Below, piece after piece: positions 1 to 6,452 of a stretch of 8,948 nt of DNA. This DNA is from Burkholderiales bacterium (lineage in GTDB: Bacteria; Pseudomonadota; Gammaproteobacteria; Burkholderiales; Burkholderiaceae_C), in the NCBI GenBank assembly GCA_005789685.1, contig SXXD01000274.1:1-8948 (forward strand), in the 5' to 3' direction. The translations under genes were made by a program, and so were the position numbers. Below the pieces are notes generated by a model. The model did no database searches. It saw nothing but the letters and a program-made list of their open reading frames with translations, and was not told the DNA's origin. Position 1 is the stretch's first letter. Every line of letters starts with the position of its first letter.

Positions 1-825
1 AAACAAGCTTTGGGTTTGGCGGAAAAATTAAAATCAAACGGCCATGAAGTGGCCGTGAAGTACGCCATGACCTATGGCCAACCCAGCATCGAATCGCAAT
101 TGACTGCATTCCGCGAAGATGGGGTTACGCGCATTTTGATGTTGACCGCCTACCCTCAGTACAGTGCCACAACCACTGCACCCGTTTTTGACGCCGTCTA
201 TCGCTGGGGCTTAAAAACGCGCAATTTGCCAGAGTTTCGCTTTGTGAATCACTATCACGATCACGAAGGCTACATCCAAGCTTTGGCTTTAGGCATTCAA
301 AACAATTGGGTAGCCCATGGCCGTGCAGAACAACTTGTCATGAGCTTTCATGGTGTGCCTGAACGGACCCTGCAGCTGGGAGATCCCTACCATTGCGAAT
401 GCTACAAAACAGGTCGACTCTTGGCAGAAAAATTAGGCCTGACCCAGGATCAATACAAAGTCACGTTCCAATCTCGATTTGGCAAAGCCAAATGGTTAGA
501 GCCCTACACCGAACCAACGCTCATTGCCATGGCGCAAGCGGGCACCCAAAGTGTCGACGTGGTGTGTCCTGGCTTTACAGGTGACTGCCTAGAGACTTTG
601 GAAGAAATTAGCATGGAAGGCCGCGAAGCTTTCTTGCACGCTGGCGGCAAAACCTTCAACTACATTCCCTGTATGAACGACGAGCCCGTTTGGATAGATG
701 CACTGGCAGCCATCAGTGAACAACACATGCAAGGCTGGCCTACTTCCAACCACGCCGCAAAAGCCAGCGCAGCTGTGCTTGCAAACGGTCGAGAATTGGC
801 CATCGCCTTAGGGGCTAAGGAATAG
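1..825 (+). CDS. hemH: Ferrochelatase, 5'-truncated by the window edge
   Basis: Ferrochelatase inserts Fe2+ into protoporphyrin IX, the last step of protoheme synthesis, at the inner face of the cytoplasmic membrane. The frame is open from base 1 (KQALGLAEKL...), so the gene starts left of the window. 274 residues are visible, against roughly 320-370 for bacterial HemH, so the N-terminal segment with the LLxNLG-type motif is missing. Family signatures are clear. SFHGVPERT carries the catalytic histidine (codon 349-351). PGFTGDCLETLEEI (about 568-609) matches the region with the conserved active-site glutamate. YIPCMNDEPVWIDAL lies near the C-terminus. Both active-site blocks look intact, so the gene is probably functional. 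It converges on the ABC-ATPase remnant, with 45 bp between the two stops. Identity is nearly certain; the start cannot be seen. Confidence 0.96.
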   Translation, partial: KQALGLAEKLKSNGHEVAVKYAMTYGQPSIESQLTAFREDGVTRILMLTAYPQYSATTTAPVFDAVYRWGLKTRNLPEFRFVNHYHDHEGYIQALALGIQNNWVAHGRAEQLVMSFHGVPERTLQLGDPYHCECYKTGRLLAEKLGLTQDQYKVTFQSRFGKAKWLEPYTEPTLIAMAQAGTQSVDVVCPGFTGDCLETLEEISMEGREAFLHAGGKTFNYIPCMNDEPVWIDALAAISEQHMQGWPTSNHAAKASAAVLANGRELAIALGAKE

Positions 826-835
826 TGAATGAGGA

Positions 836-861
836 AAGAGACTGAAGGGATAAGGTCTCTT
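836..861. terminator. Small stem-loop between convergent genes, possible weak terminator
   Basis: A perfect 7-bp inverted repeat, AAGAGAC (836-842) and GTCTCTT (855-861), encloses a 12-nt loop. It lies between the hemH stop (825) and the stop of the convergent ABC-ATPase remnant (871). The position suits a bidirectional terminator. However, the stem is short, the loop is long, and neither strand has a U-run after it; on the + strand GAAAAATTG follows. It may be incidental. Confidence 0.25.
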
Positions 862-870
862 GAAAAATTG

Positions 871-1791
871 TCAATACTCATTGCGCGCTACTACTGAGAT
901 ACCGCGGCCCGAGAGAGACAAACCCACTGAGGCACCAATGTGCCAATCTTGTAAAAGATCAGCTGTCACAACAGGGAGTGAACCCAACACTGTTTCAAAT
1001 GTCAATTCAAGGGTGCTGCCTAGGTAAGCTTTTTTGCGCAATATGCCAGTAAAGTGCGCGCCCTCCAAGGGGATGAAAGCCCAAGCTTCAGGTCGAATGG
1101 CCGCTGTAATGGCACCAGCCCTCACACTCTGCCGCGATTGAAAAACAAGTGGCCCCACACTTACCCGCCCCTGTGCATCGGCCACACCATCGAACAACAT
1201 GGCCTCGCCCATGAAGCCCGCTACAAATTCTGAAACAGGGCGTTCGTACAAGTCTTCGGGGGTACCTGCCTGCGCTATGGTGCCCCCATCCATCACAATG
1301 ATTTGGTCGCTAACTGCCAGGGCTTCGCTTTGATCGAGTGTGACATATGCAACCGTCAAACCTAAGCGCTGCTGCAAACTGCGAATTTCGTCTCGCATTG
1401 AGCGACGCAGACGTGCATCTAAATTAGAAAGCGGTTCATCAAACAACAAGACCGATGGCTCAAGCACCAATGCTCGCGCAACGGCCACGCGCTGTTGTTG
1501 CCCCCCCGACAACTCACTTGGCAATCGATTGTCAAAATCTTTAAGTCCCACATTTTCCAGCGCAAAATGCGCACGCTCAGTTGCTTCAACGATAGAGACC
1601 CCACTGACCTTCAATCCGTATCGAACATTGTCAATGACGGACATGTGGGGGAACAAGGCGTAGCTTTGAAAGACCATGCTGACGTTTCGTTCTGCGGGCC
1701 CCAAGTTGCTTACTTCTTGACCATCAATGAAGATGCGTCCACTGCTGACCGTTTCTAAACCAGCGATCACAACAAGAGGGAAAGCACTCAT
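871..1791 (-). pseudogene. ABC transporter ATP-binding subunit remnant (FbpC/PotA-like), lacking Walker A
   Basis: 306 codons are open, but this is not a complete ATPase. Homology to the CUT1/Fe3+/2-aminoethylphosphonate/polyamine importer ATPases starts abruptly at VIAGLE (residues 8-13, about 1770), the point normally preceded by GPSGxGKTTLLR. The Walker A loop and about 35 upstream residues are absent. The in-frame codons before the ATG (to about 1830) contain no GxxGxGK[ST] and run into the end of the metalloprotease gene. Present are the Q-loop (MVFQSYALFPHM, Q42), signature LSGGQQQ (94-100), Walker B VLLFDEP (114-120), D-loop SNLDA, and a C-terminal TOBE-like region with IRPEAW (232-237) and GSTLELTF (258-265). 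The H-loop reads YVTLDQSEA: the switch histidine is Leu152 (CTC; CAC would need one base change). No permease or binding-protein gene is adjacent. Loss of ATP binding plus loss of the switch residue argue for a dead gene, though the long open frame suggests recent decay. Confidence 0.8.
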
Positions 1792-1828
1792 TTTTACGGG
1801 GCAGTGACCTACCGTCCCGCTTAACTGC

Positions 1829-4492
1829 TTAAGGCGAAGCCCGCTGCACAGACGCCTTCAATGTGACATTGAGTGCGTCTAGCGCGTCTGCATAATGCGC
1901 ACGCGTGGTTTTGCTCAAGCTGGGTTTGGCCAAGACCTTTTCAAGCGTACCGGCCAACTGACGCGCATTTTCACGCATGATGCTGCGTGCATCCGCAGGC
2001 CATGGACCAGCAGGCTTGACCAACACATCGGTCATGCGGCGCAGTTGTTCGCGTTGCAAGTTGCGGCGAATGAGGCTGGTTTCTTGGCCAGTTTTGGCTT
2101 CAGACCAAATGGCGTCTTGAATGGTGCCGTACACGTCAGACAAACCCAAGGTCTCTTTTGGATCGTTCACCTTCATGCCCACTTCCGCCAAGCGGGTGGC
2201 TACAGCGGGTGAATACACGTGGTCAAGGATTCCCTTTTGAACACCGGCTACCAAGCGAGCTACCGAAGTTTGCATGCTGCCATCGCTCATGGTTCGTTCA
2301 AATCGGTCGGTTGCCAAACGTGCAATGAACTCAGGCTTGAACTTGAAACTGTCAGTGCCAAAGAAATCTTTGGTGATCAAAGCCAACGCTTCTTTTTGCT
2401 TGGCTGCACTGACGGGCTCAAACACGCCAACTTTACTGCCTGCGCGCTCACGGCGAATGTGCACACCGCCAATGTATTTGGCGGCCAATGGCGCAACACG
2501 GTTGAGTTGATTAAAGCCGCTTCTGAAGCTGCGGGTCAGGCGTTCATAGCTTTCACCTGTGGCCAAGTTCATATTTTGCAGCCGATCCCACAACTCGCGC
2601 GACAGTTTCATGCGCTGTTTATAGTAGGCCAGCGGATCGGCACCCAAATCAAAGCGATTGACCATTGGGTCGACACCGCCCGTGCTGCCATAGCCTGCAT
2701 CTTCATCAGAGTCAAATTGCAATTCTGGCTGGCTGGCCTTGGCCAAAATTTGCGCAAGTCCCTGAGCTTCTTGGCCAGGTGCAAATTGTTTGTAACCAAA
2801 CTCAATGGCCCAATAGTCGTAGGCGCCAATTGTGGACATGACATACTCGCCCTGCTTCTCACCTTTAGGTGAAATATTGAAGGGCGTGTAATCCATCACA
2901 GAAGTTGCCACGCCATTGGTCTTCGTAAAGTTAGGATCTTGAATTTGCTTCAAGTCATACATCGTGGAAGCGCGGAAGTTGTGACGCAGACCCAAGGTGT
3001 GGCCCACCTCGTGCATGATCACGTATTTCAAATAAGCTTGGGCCAAAGCTTCGGCCTCAGGGGTGTCAAGTTCTAGGCCGCGTGCTTCTAACAAGTCCAA
3101 TGCGTAATGCAATTCTTGAGCGGCCGCTTCTGCGTGGTCGCACAACTCGCCGTCGGCACTGCGCACACGGCCCAAGTCTTCAACGACAGCGCGACGTGCA
3201 CCGCGTGTAAACACATCCGACATGCCAATGTCTGCGTCCAAAATTTCGCCGGTGCGCGGGTCGGCTTGTGAAGGGCCAATGGCAAAGCCTACGTCGGCAC
3301 CTGTGAACCATCGAATGGAAGTGTGCTTGGCGTCCATGTTGTTGAAGTCGTCTGTGGCCTGTTGTTGCTTGACCACCAACGCGTTTTTGAAGCCTGCTTT
3401 TTCAAATGCTTTATTCCACTCCAACACACCCTGCGTCACACTGGCGCGGTATTTTTCTGGAATATTTTTGTCTAGCCAATAAACAATGTGCTGTTTGGGT
3501 TCAGACACCGCGGCATTAGCGTCCATCTTTTCCAAGCGCCAACGCTTCAACAAATGCGCTTTGGATTTGATGTTGAGATCAGTGGTGTAGTCGGTTCGGG
3601 CTACCGTGAAAAAGCCTACGCGCTCATCGGCCAAGCGTGTTTGCATGGGTTCAGGTAGGGGCATGAAGCTGTAATAAAACGAAACAAACAGACTTCGAGG
3701 GTCGGGCGTAGCGGAAGGTGGCGGTGGCATGGGCACCGGCGAGGGCGTCATGGGAGGGGCTGACAATCTGGGGACGGCAAAGTGTGCTTTCACCTCCAGC
3801 CCCGTCAATGTGTTTGTGTTCTTGGTGGTAGAGAAAGAGGTATTGCGCGTGTCTAAACTGAAGGGCATGCGAAACGAGCCTTCTAAGCGCGTTTGATAAC
3901 CTGGAATGTCTGAGAACAACAAGGCGTTGGCCTCAATCAAAATAGATTTTGTCTCAGGATGCGGCGCAGACACCACAGCGGCACTGCTCATCAAGCTGTC
4001 AGAAAAAGACTCTGAAACGAACTGCGCCTGAGGAGTGCCCTCCTTTGCAAAGAACTGGGTGTTCTTTGCAATCAGTTGAATTTGATTTCCTATTTTTCTA
4101 AATTCAACTAACTTTGAGCCACCCATCTGGCTGCCATACAAACCGCGTTCGCCTACTGAGCGAGGAATGTTGTAGGAAAAAAAGAAGGCTTGGTTCAATT
4201 GACTGGGCAATATCTCAAGCCAAACCTTTTCGTCTTTTTGATGCAAAGTGAAAAAGCCTGGCGACGACTTGGCGTCTTTCAGAATGTCTTTCATGGGGCG
4301 CAGCGCACCGGGGGCAGCGGGTGGTGTGGCGGGAGCTGCAGGGGGTGTGGCGCTGGCGGGAGCAGTTACCGGCACTCCGGGTGAAGGCGTTGGCGTTTGT
4401 GAATGCGAAGGACTCCAAGCCAGTAGGCTGAAGCATGCAACAGACATTAAAGAGAGTTTGAAGCAAGGTGATTTCAGAGCATGAACAGCCAT
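1829..4492 (-). CDS. Secreted zinc-dependent metalloprotease (DUF5117/DUF5118/DUF4953 type)
   Basis: This is a large predicted extracytoplasmic zinc protease of 887 residues. Residues 1-31 form a Sec signal peptide (KSPCFKLSLMSVACFSLLAW, then SPSHS), without a convincing lipobox. A Pro/Ala/Thr-rich segment follows at about 33-65, and a second Pro-rich linker (PMPPPPS) at about 241-264. Between them lies the N-terminal region typical of DUF5118/DUF5117 proteins (FFTLHQKDEKVWLEI; GLYGSQMGGSKLVEF). The catalytic zincin motif HEVGHTLGLRH spans 2981-3013: His494, Glu495, His498, His504, the metzincin-like HExxHxxGxxH. SVMDYTPF gives a Met-turn candidate at Met533. All zinc ligands and the general base are present, so activity is expected; the substrate is unknown. 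The ATG at 4492 has only a weak GGA about 9 nt upstream, but it places the signal peptide correctly. vapC ends 93 bp upstream with no clear terminator between them. No strong promoter is seen, so some read-through from vapBC is possible. Confidence 0.92.
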   Translation of the reverse strand: MAVHALKSPCFKLSLMSVACFSLLAWSPSHSQTPTPSPGVPVTAPASATPPAAPATPPAAPGALRPMKDILKDAKSSPGFFTLHQKDEKVWLEILPSQLNQAFFFSYNIPRSVGERGLYGSQMGGSKLVEFRKIGNQIQLIAKNTQFFAKEGTPQAQFVSESFSDSLMSSAAVVSAPHPETKSILIEANALLFSDIPGYQTRLEGSFRMPFSLDTRNTSFSTTKNTNTLTGLEVKAHFAVPRLSAPPMTPSPVPMPPPPSATPDPRSLFVSFYYSFMPLPEPMQTRLADERVGFFTVARTDYTTDLNIKSKAHLLKRWRLEKMDANAAVSEPKQHIVYWLDKNIPEKYRASVTQGVLEWNKAFEKAGFKNALVVKQQQATDDFNNMDAKHTSIRWFTGADVGFAIGPSQADPRTGEILDADIGMSDVFTRGARRAVVEDLGRVRSADGELCDHAEAAAQELHYALDLLEARGLELDTPEAEALAQAYLKYVIMHEVGHTLGLRHNFRASTMYDLKQIQDPNFTKTNGVATSVMDYTPFNISPKGEKQGEYVMSTIGAYDYWAIEFGYKQFAPGQEAQGLAQILAKASQPELQFDSDEDAGYGSTGGVDPMVNRFDLGADPLAYYKQRMKLSRELWDRLQNMNLATGESYERLTRSFRSGFNQLNRVAPLAAKYIGGVHIRRERAGSKVGVFEPVSAAKQKEALALITKDFFGTDSFKFKPEFIARLATDRFERTMSDGSMQTSVARLVAGVQKGILDHVYSPAVATRLAEVGMKVNDPKETLGLSDVYGTIQDAIWSEAKTGQETSLIRRNLQREQLRRMTDVLVKPAGPWPADARSIMRENARQLAGTLEKVLAKPSLSKTTRAHYADALDALNVTLKASVQRASP

Positions 4493-4585
4493 GGGGGGTT
4501 CCGAATTAAAGAGGACCAGATAGATGTCTTGGATTCTAATTTCTCAGGCACTCGGGTTTACACCAATACTTGTAATTGCGAGGGG

Positions 4586-5002
4586 TCACTCACGGTAGAG
4601 CTTCAAGGACAAATACTTTTTATATTGTTCAAAGTCTTTATCAAGACTGTAAATAGGCCATCCTCTGGCCATTGACACCGCACAAATTAAAAAATCAGTG
4701 TTGGAGCCTTGCACCCCACCTTGTCGGCATTGGTTGAAATTTTTTGCCGCCTGCTCGTAGTCCTGACTGTGAAGAGGCTCATCTGAAAATACACTAAGAA
4801 TTTTCTGCAAAGTTTCAAATTGTTTTGGCGTTTTGACACCCGACAACAACTCTTGGCGAACAGGGCCAAGCATTGCAATTCTTGAATCGTGTATGAGCTC
4901 CTTCAGCACATCGACAACCCGCTCCTGAGCAGTGCTTGAAGCTTCAGCAGATTGTCGACGCAATGCTTGCGACCAAACTGAAGTGTCAATGAGAACCTTC
5001 AT
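4586..5002 (-). CDS. vapC: VapC-type PIN-domain toxin ribonuclease
   Basis: 138 residues with the PIN-domain pattern. VLIDTSVW places the first catalytic acid at Asp6. RQELLSG gives Glu51. GSNTDFLICA gives Asp103, and YSLDKDF gives Asp121/Asp123. These four acidic positions form the Mg2+ site of VapC endoribonucleases, which cut tRNA or rRNA and stop translation when freed from VapB. The length is typical and no active-site residue is missing, so the toxin is probably active. The ATG overlaps the vapB stop by 4 nt (ATGA, 4999-5002), giving translational coupling with antitoxin first. The RNA target cannot be read from sequence. The identity as a type II PIN toxin is secure. Confidence 0.94.
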   Translation of the reverse strand: MKVLIDTSVWSQALRRQSAEASSTAQERVVDVLKELIHDSRIAMLGPVRQELLSGVKTPKQFETLQKILSVFSDEPLHSQDYEQAAKNFNQCRQGGVQGSNTDFLICAVSMARGWPIYSLDKDFEQYKKYLSLKLYRE

Positions 5003-5253
5003 ACGGCTCTCTTCGGTTTCGAGTCTGGCTTTCTCAAACCTACTACGTCACCGCGTTTGAATTTTCGCTGCATAGCAGCGTCATAGTTTAGGTCAAAGTC
5101 AATCGTGCCAAAACTGTTCAAAATTTGAATTTGTTTCTTTTTTTGAACGTAATCTAATAATGCTTGAGTGACCACCTCACGCTTGGTGCGATGACCACCC
5201 AAAACCCTTGCTTCTTCAATCAATTGATCGTCCAGTGCTAAGTTAGTAGCCAT
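4999..5253 (-). CDS. vapB: VapB-family antitoxin (DUF2191 type)
   Basis: 84 residues beginning MATNLALDDQLIEEARVLGG. The N-terminal part (about 1-38, including GGHRTKREVVTQALLDYV) is a short strand plus two helices, as in ribbon-helix-helix DNA-binding antitoxins. The basic linker KKKQIQILNSFG and the C-terminal tail (about 44-84) would be the toxin-wrapping part. The family normally binds its cognate PIN toxin, blocks the active site and represses its own promoter. The start at 5253 is preferred over an in-frame ATG at 5319: it has an AGGAG Shine-Dalgarno 7 nt upstream and it fits the usual family N-terminus. The longer form would begin upstream of the predicted promoter. The stop overlaps the vapC start. 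Confidence 0.92.
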   Translation of the reverse strand: MATNLALDDQLIEEARVLGGHRTKREVVTQALLDYVQKKKQIQILNSFGTIDFDLNYDAAMQRKFKRGDVVGLRKPDSKPKRAV

Positions 5254-5260
5254 GTGTGAA

Positions 5261-5265
5261 CTCCT
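5261..5265 (-). promoter_or_regulatory. Shine-Dalgarno of vapB (AGGAG)
   Basis: On the minus strand AGGAG lies 7 nt before the ATG at 5253. It is the only good ribosome-binding site near the candidate starts, and it fixes the vapB start. Its upstream end overlaps the operator palindrome by two bases. Confidence 0.8.
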
Positions 5266-5283
5266 ACACATTGTAATGTGTAG
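5264..5283. promoter_or_regulatory. vapBC operator: perfect 9-2-9 palindrome
   Basis: CTACACATT (5264-5272) and AATGTGTAG (5275-5283) are exact inverted repeats around a 2-bp centre. Two further half-sites of the same core lie outside: ATGTGT at 5252-5257, overlapping the vapB start codon, and ACACAT at 5289-5294, overlapping the predicted -10. The four cores alternate in orientation across 43 bp. The outer pair misses exact symmetry with the inner pair by 1 bp. Ribbon-helix-helix antitoxins usually bind such palindromes cooperatively with the toxin, so this is the expected autoregulatory operator. The binding itself is inferred. Confidence 0.75.
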
Positions 5284-5312
5284 ATTAAACACATCCAAAA
5301 GGCTTGTGTCAA
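5284..5312 (-). promoter_or_regulatory. vapBC promoter, TTGACA-17-TTTAAT
   Basis: On the minus strand a perfect -35 TTGACA (5307-5312) is separated by exactly 17 bp from TTTAAT (5284-5289), a five-of-six match to the -10 consensus. Transcription would start near 5277, inside the operator palindrome, leaving a leader of about 24 nt with the Shine-Dalgarno. This is a sigma-70-type promoter that bound VapBC should occlude. Confidence 0.75.
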
Positions 5313-5380
5313 TGCCCAATTTTCAAACAACAGGGTTTGCACGTGTCTTACATTGGCATACAAGCTTAGAAAATACAAGG

Positions 5381-6280
5381 ATGACCCCGCTTATCCTGAT
5401 CAACCCACATGCAGCAGGAGGCCGAGCACGGAAGCTGAAGGGCCCTATTCAGGCATGGTGCGAAGCACTGCTCGCTCAAAGCGCACCACCTCAAATAGTC
5501 GCACCTGAAGGCATTGAGAATGCCCTCTCTCTTCTTTCCGAGTTGCCACCACATACACGCGTGGTGTTGGTGGGCGGTGACGGCACGCTGAATCAAATGC
5601 TGCCGGCCCTCTTGCATGGCGGACATGAAGTGGGATTGGTGCCATTTGGCAGTGGCAACGACTGCGCGCGCGCCTGGGGTTTGCATCGCATGTCTCGGCA
5701 ACAAGCCCTAGCTCATGCACTGAATGCTACATCGAGGGCCATGGACGTGGGTCGCTTAGAGTTGGACAAGAAGACTGTTCATTATTTTCATTCCAGTATG
5801 GCTGTTGGCTTTGATGCATCGGTGGGCCATCGTGCACTGACTGGGCCTAAGTTTTTGAGTGGTCTGCCCCGCTACTTGCTAGCTACTTTGCGTGAATTAG
5901 CTCATTTGAAAAACTGGTATTTAAAAGTAGAAGTTGATGGTCTTTTTGTATACGAGGGGCCAACTCTGCTGGCCTCTGCACTCAACTCACCCACGTATGG
6001 CGGCGGCATGCCTGCTGTGCCTCATGCTTTGATCAACGATGGTCAACTGAATTTGTTGGTGGGTGGCAGATTCAACCGTTTGCAAACTCTTTTGATGTTG
6101 CCTCGATTGTTAATTGGCAAACATTTGGGCCACCCGCGCATTCAATGCCACGCCTTTTCAAACGCCACCATTGGCAATGCTAGCTTAGTGCCGGTTGCTG
6201 CTGATGGCGAGACTCTGGGTTTTGCGACGCATATCCAAGTCACATGCCTGCCAAATGCTCTTCAAGTTGTGAAGTTTTAA
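5381..6280 (+). CDS. Diacylglycerol kinase-type lipid kinase (DagK/YegS/BmrU family)
   Basis: 299 residues of the DAGK-catalytic family, which phosphorylates diacylglycerol or related lipids with ATP at the membrane surface. Visible motifs are ILINPHAAGGRARK at the N-terminus (family NPxSG-like), VVLVGGDGTLNQ (62-72, nucleotide-binding GGDGT), VPFGSGNDCAR (87-97, usually GTGND), AVGFDASV (141-148), GGGMPAVPHALINDGQLNLL (207-226) and AADGE (273-277) near the C-terminus, which carries the late acidic residue. Length and motif order are normal. The ATG at 5381 gives the expected N-terminus. Its AAGG directly abuts the start codon, which is poor Shine-Dalgarno spacing. The frame stays open back to 5252 through the vapBC promoter, but that extension (in-frame ATG at 5312) does not resemble the family. 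The gene is divergent from vapBC. The exact lipid substrate is not determined. Confidence 0.9.
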   Translation: MTPLILINPHAAGGRARKLKGPIQAWCEALLAQSAPPQIVAPEGIENALSLLSELPPHTRVVLVGGDGTLNQMLPALLHGGHEVGLVPFGSGNDCARAWGLHRMSRQQALAHALNATSRAMDVGRLELDKKTVHYFHSSMAVGFDASVGHRALTGPKFLSGLPRYLLATLRELAHLKNWYLKVEVDGLFVYEGPTLLASALNSPTYGGGMPAVPHALINDGQLNLLVGGRFNRLQTLLMLPRLLIGKHLGHPRIQCHAFSNATIGNASLVPVAADGETLGFATHIQVTCLPNALQVVKF

Positions 6281-6303
6281 TTGGGGTCAGAGCAACATTA
6301 ATT
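6277..6303 (+). repeat. GGGGTCAGAG motif flanked by TTAATT direct repeats
   Basis: Directly at the end of the lipid kinase gene, TTAATT (6277-6282, covering the TAA stop) and TTAATT (6298-6303) bracket a 15-bp core, GGGGTCAGAGCAACA. From memory, very similar GGGGTCAGAG...ATTAATT strings recur in intergenic DNA of beta- and gammaproteobacteria, sometimes near REP-associated tyrosine transposases. That association is uncertain and no transposase gene is in this window. It may be a dispersed repeat or an end of a removed element. Confidence 0.4.
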
Positions 6304-6328
6304 TGTCTGGGTTTCTTTGGCGGAGAGC

Positions 6329-6408
6329 GTTGAGCAGTCAGGCTGAAGGCGGCTTCCTCATGCTGGAGTACCAGAAATCGTCAGCCGCCTTCAGCCTGAC
6401 TGCTCAAC
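6329..6408 (+). repeat. 80-bp hairpin element, copy 1 (26-bp perfect stem, 28-nt loop)
   Basis: Positions 6329-6354 and 6383-6408 are perfect inverted repeats of 26 bp; the left arm begins GTTGAGCAGTCAGGC. The 28-nt loop (6355-6382) begins TCCTCATGCTGG and ends AAATCGTC. It contains a small nested stem, CTGG (6363-6366) with CCAG (6371-6374). The same loop occurs inverted in copy 2, on an unrelated stem. There is no U-run beyond either arm, so this is not a canonical intrinsic terminator, although it lies between convergent genes. No open frame of interest is contained. I do not recognise the family. Confidence 0.85.
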
Positions 6409-6452
6409 TTCTGGTGCGCGAAGACTTCTGGGTGCCATCACTGCTGTTCGCA
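6409..6452 (+). other. 44-bp spacer between the two hairpins, with repeated TTCTGG
   Basis: The spacer contains TTCTGGTG (6409-6416) and TTCTGGGTG (6426-6434). The TTCTGG core occurs again in the loop of copy 2 (6485-6490) and, inverted as CCAGAA, in the loop of copy 1 (6371-6376). There are thus four cores within about 120 bp. No gene is seen here. The six-base core is short, so the repeats may be chance or may be a protein-recognition or recombination motif. Confidence 0.4.

Noticed and set aside
1792..1828. A degenerate but in-frame Walker A upstream of the ABC-ATPase ATG
   Set aside because: The in-frame codons read GTVGHCPVK before the Met; spacing and residues do not match GxxGxGK[ST], and other frames give nothing better.
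2219..2872. Open frame of 217 codons on + inside the metalloprotease gene
   Set aside because: It is antisense to a well-supported coding region, with no recognisable domain; it is a frame shadow of biased codon use.
4493..4585. A promoter for the metalloprotease gene
   Set aside because: TAGAAT is a passable -10 on the minus strand, but no acceptable -35 lies 16-18 bp upstream, so I do not call one.
5254..5319. A longer VapB starting at 5319
   Set aside because: It would start upstream of the predicted promoter -35 and -10 and lacks a Shine-Dalgarno sequence; AGGAG fits the ATG at 5253.
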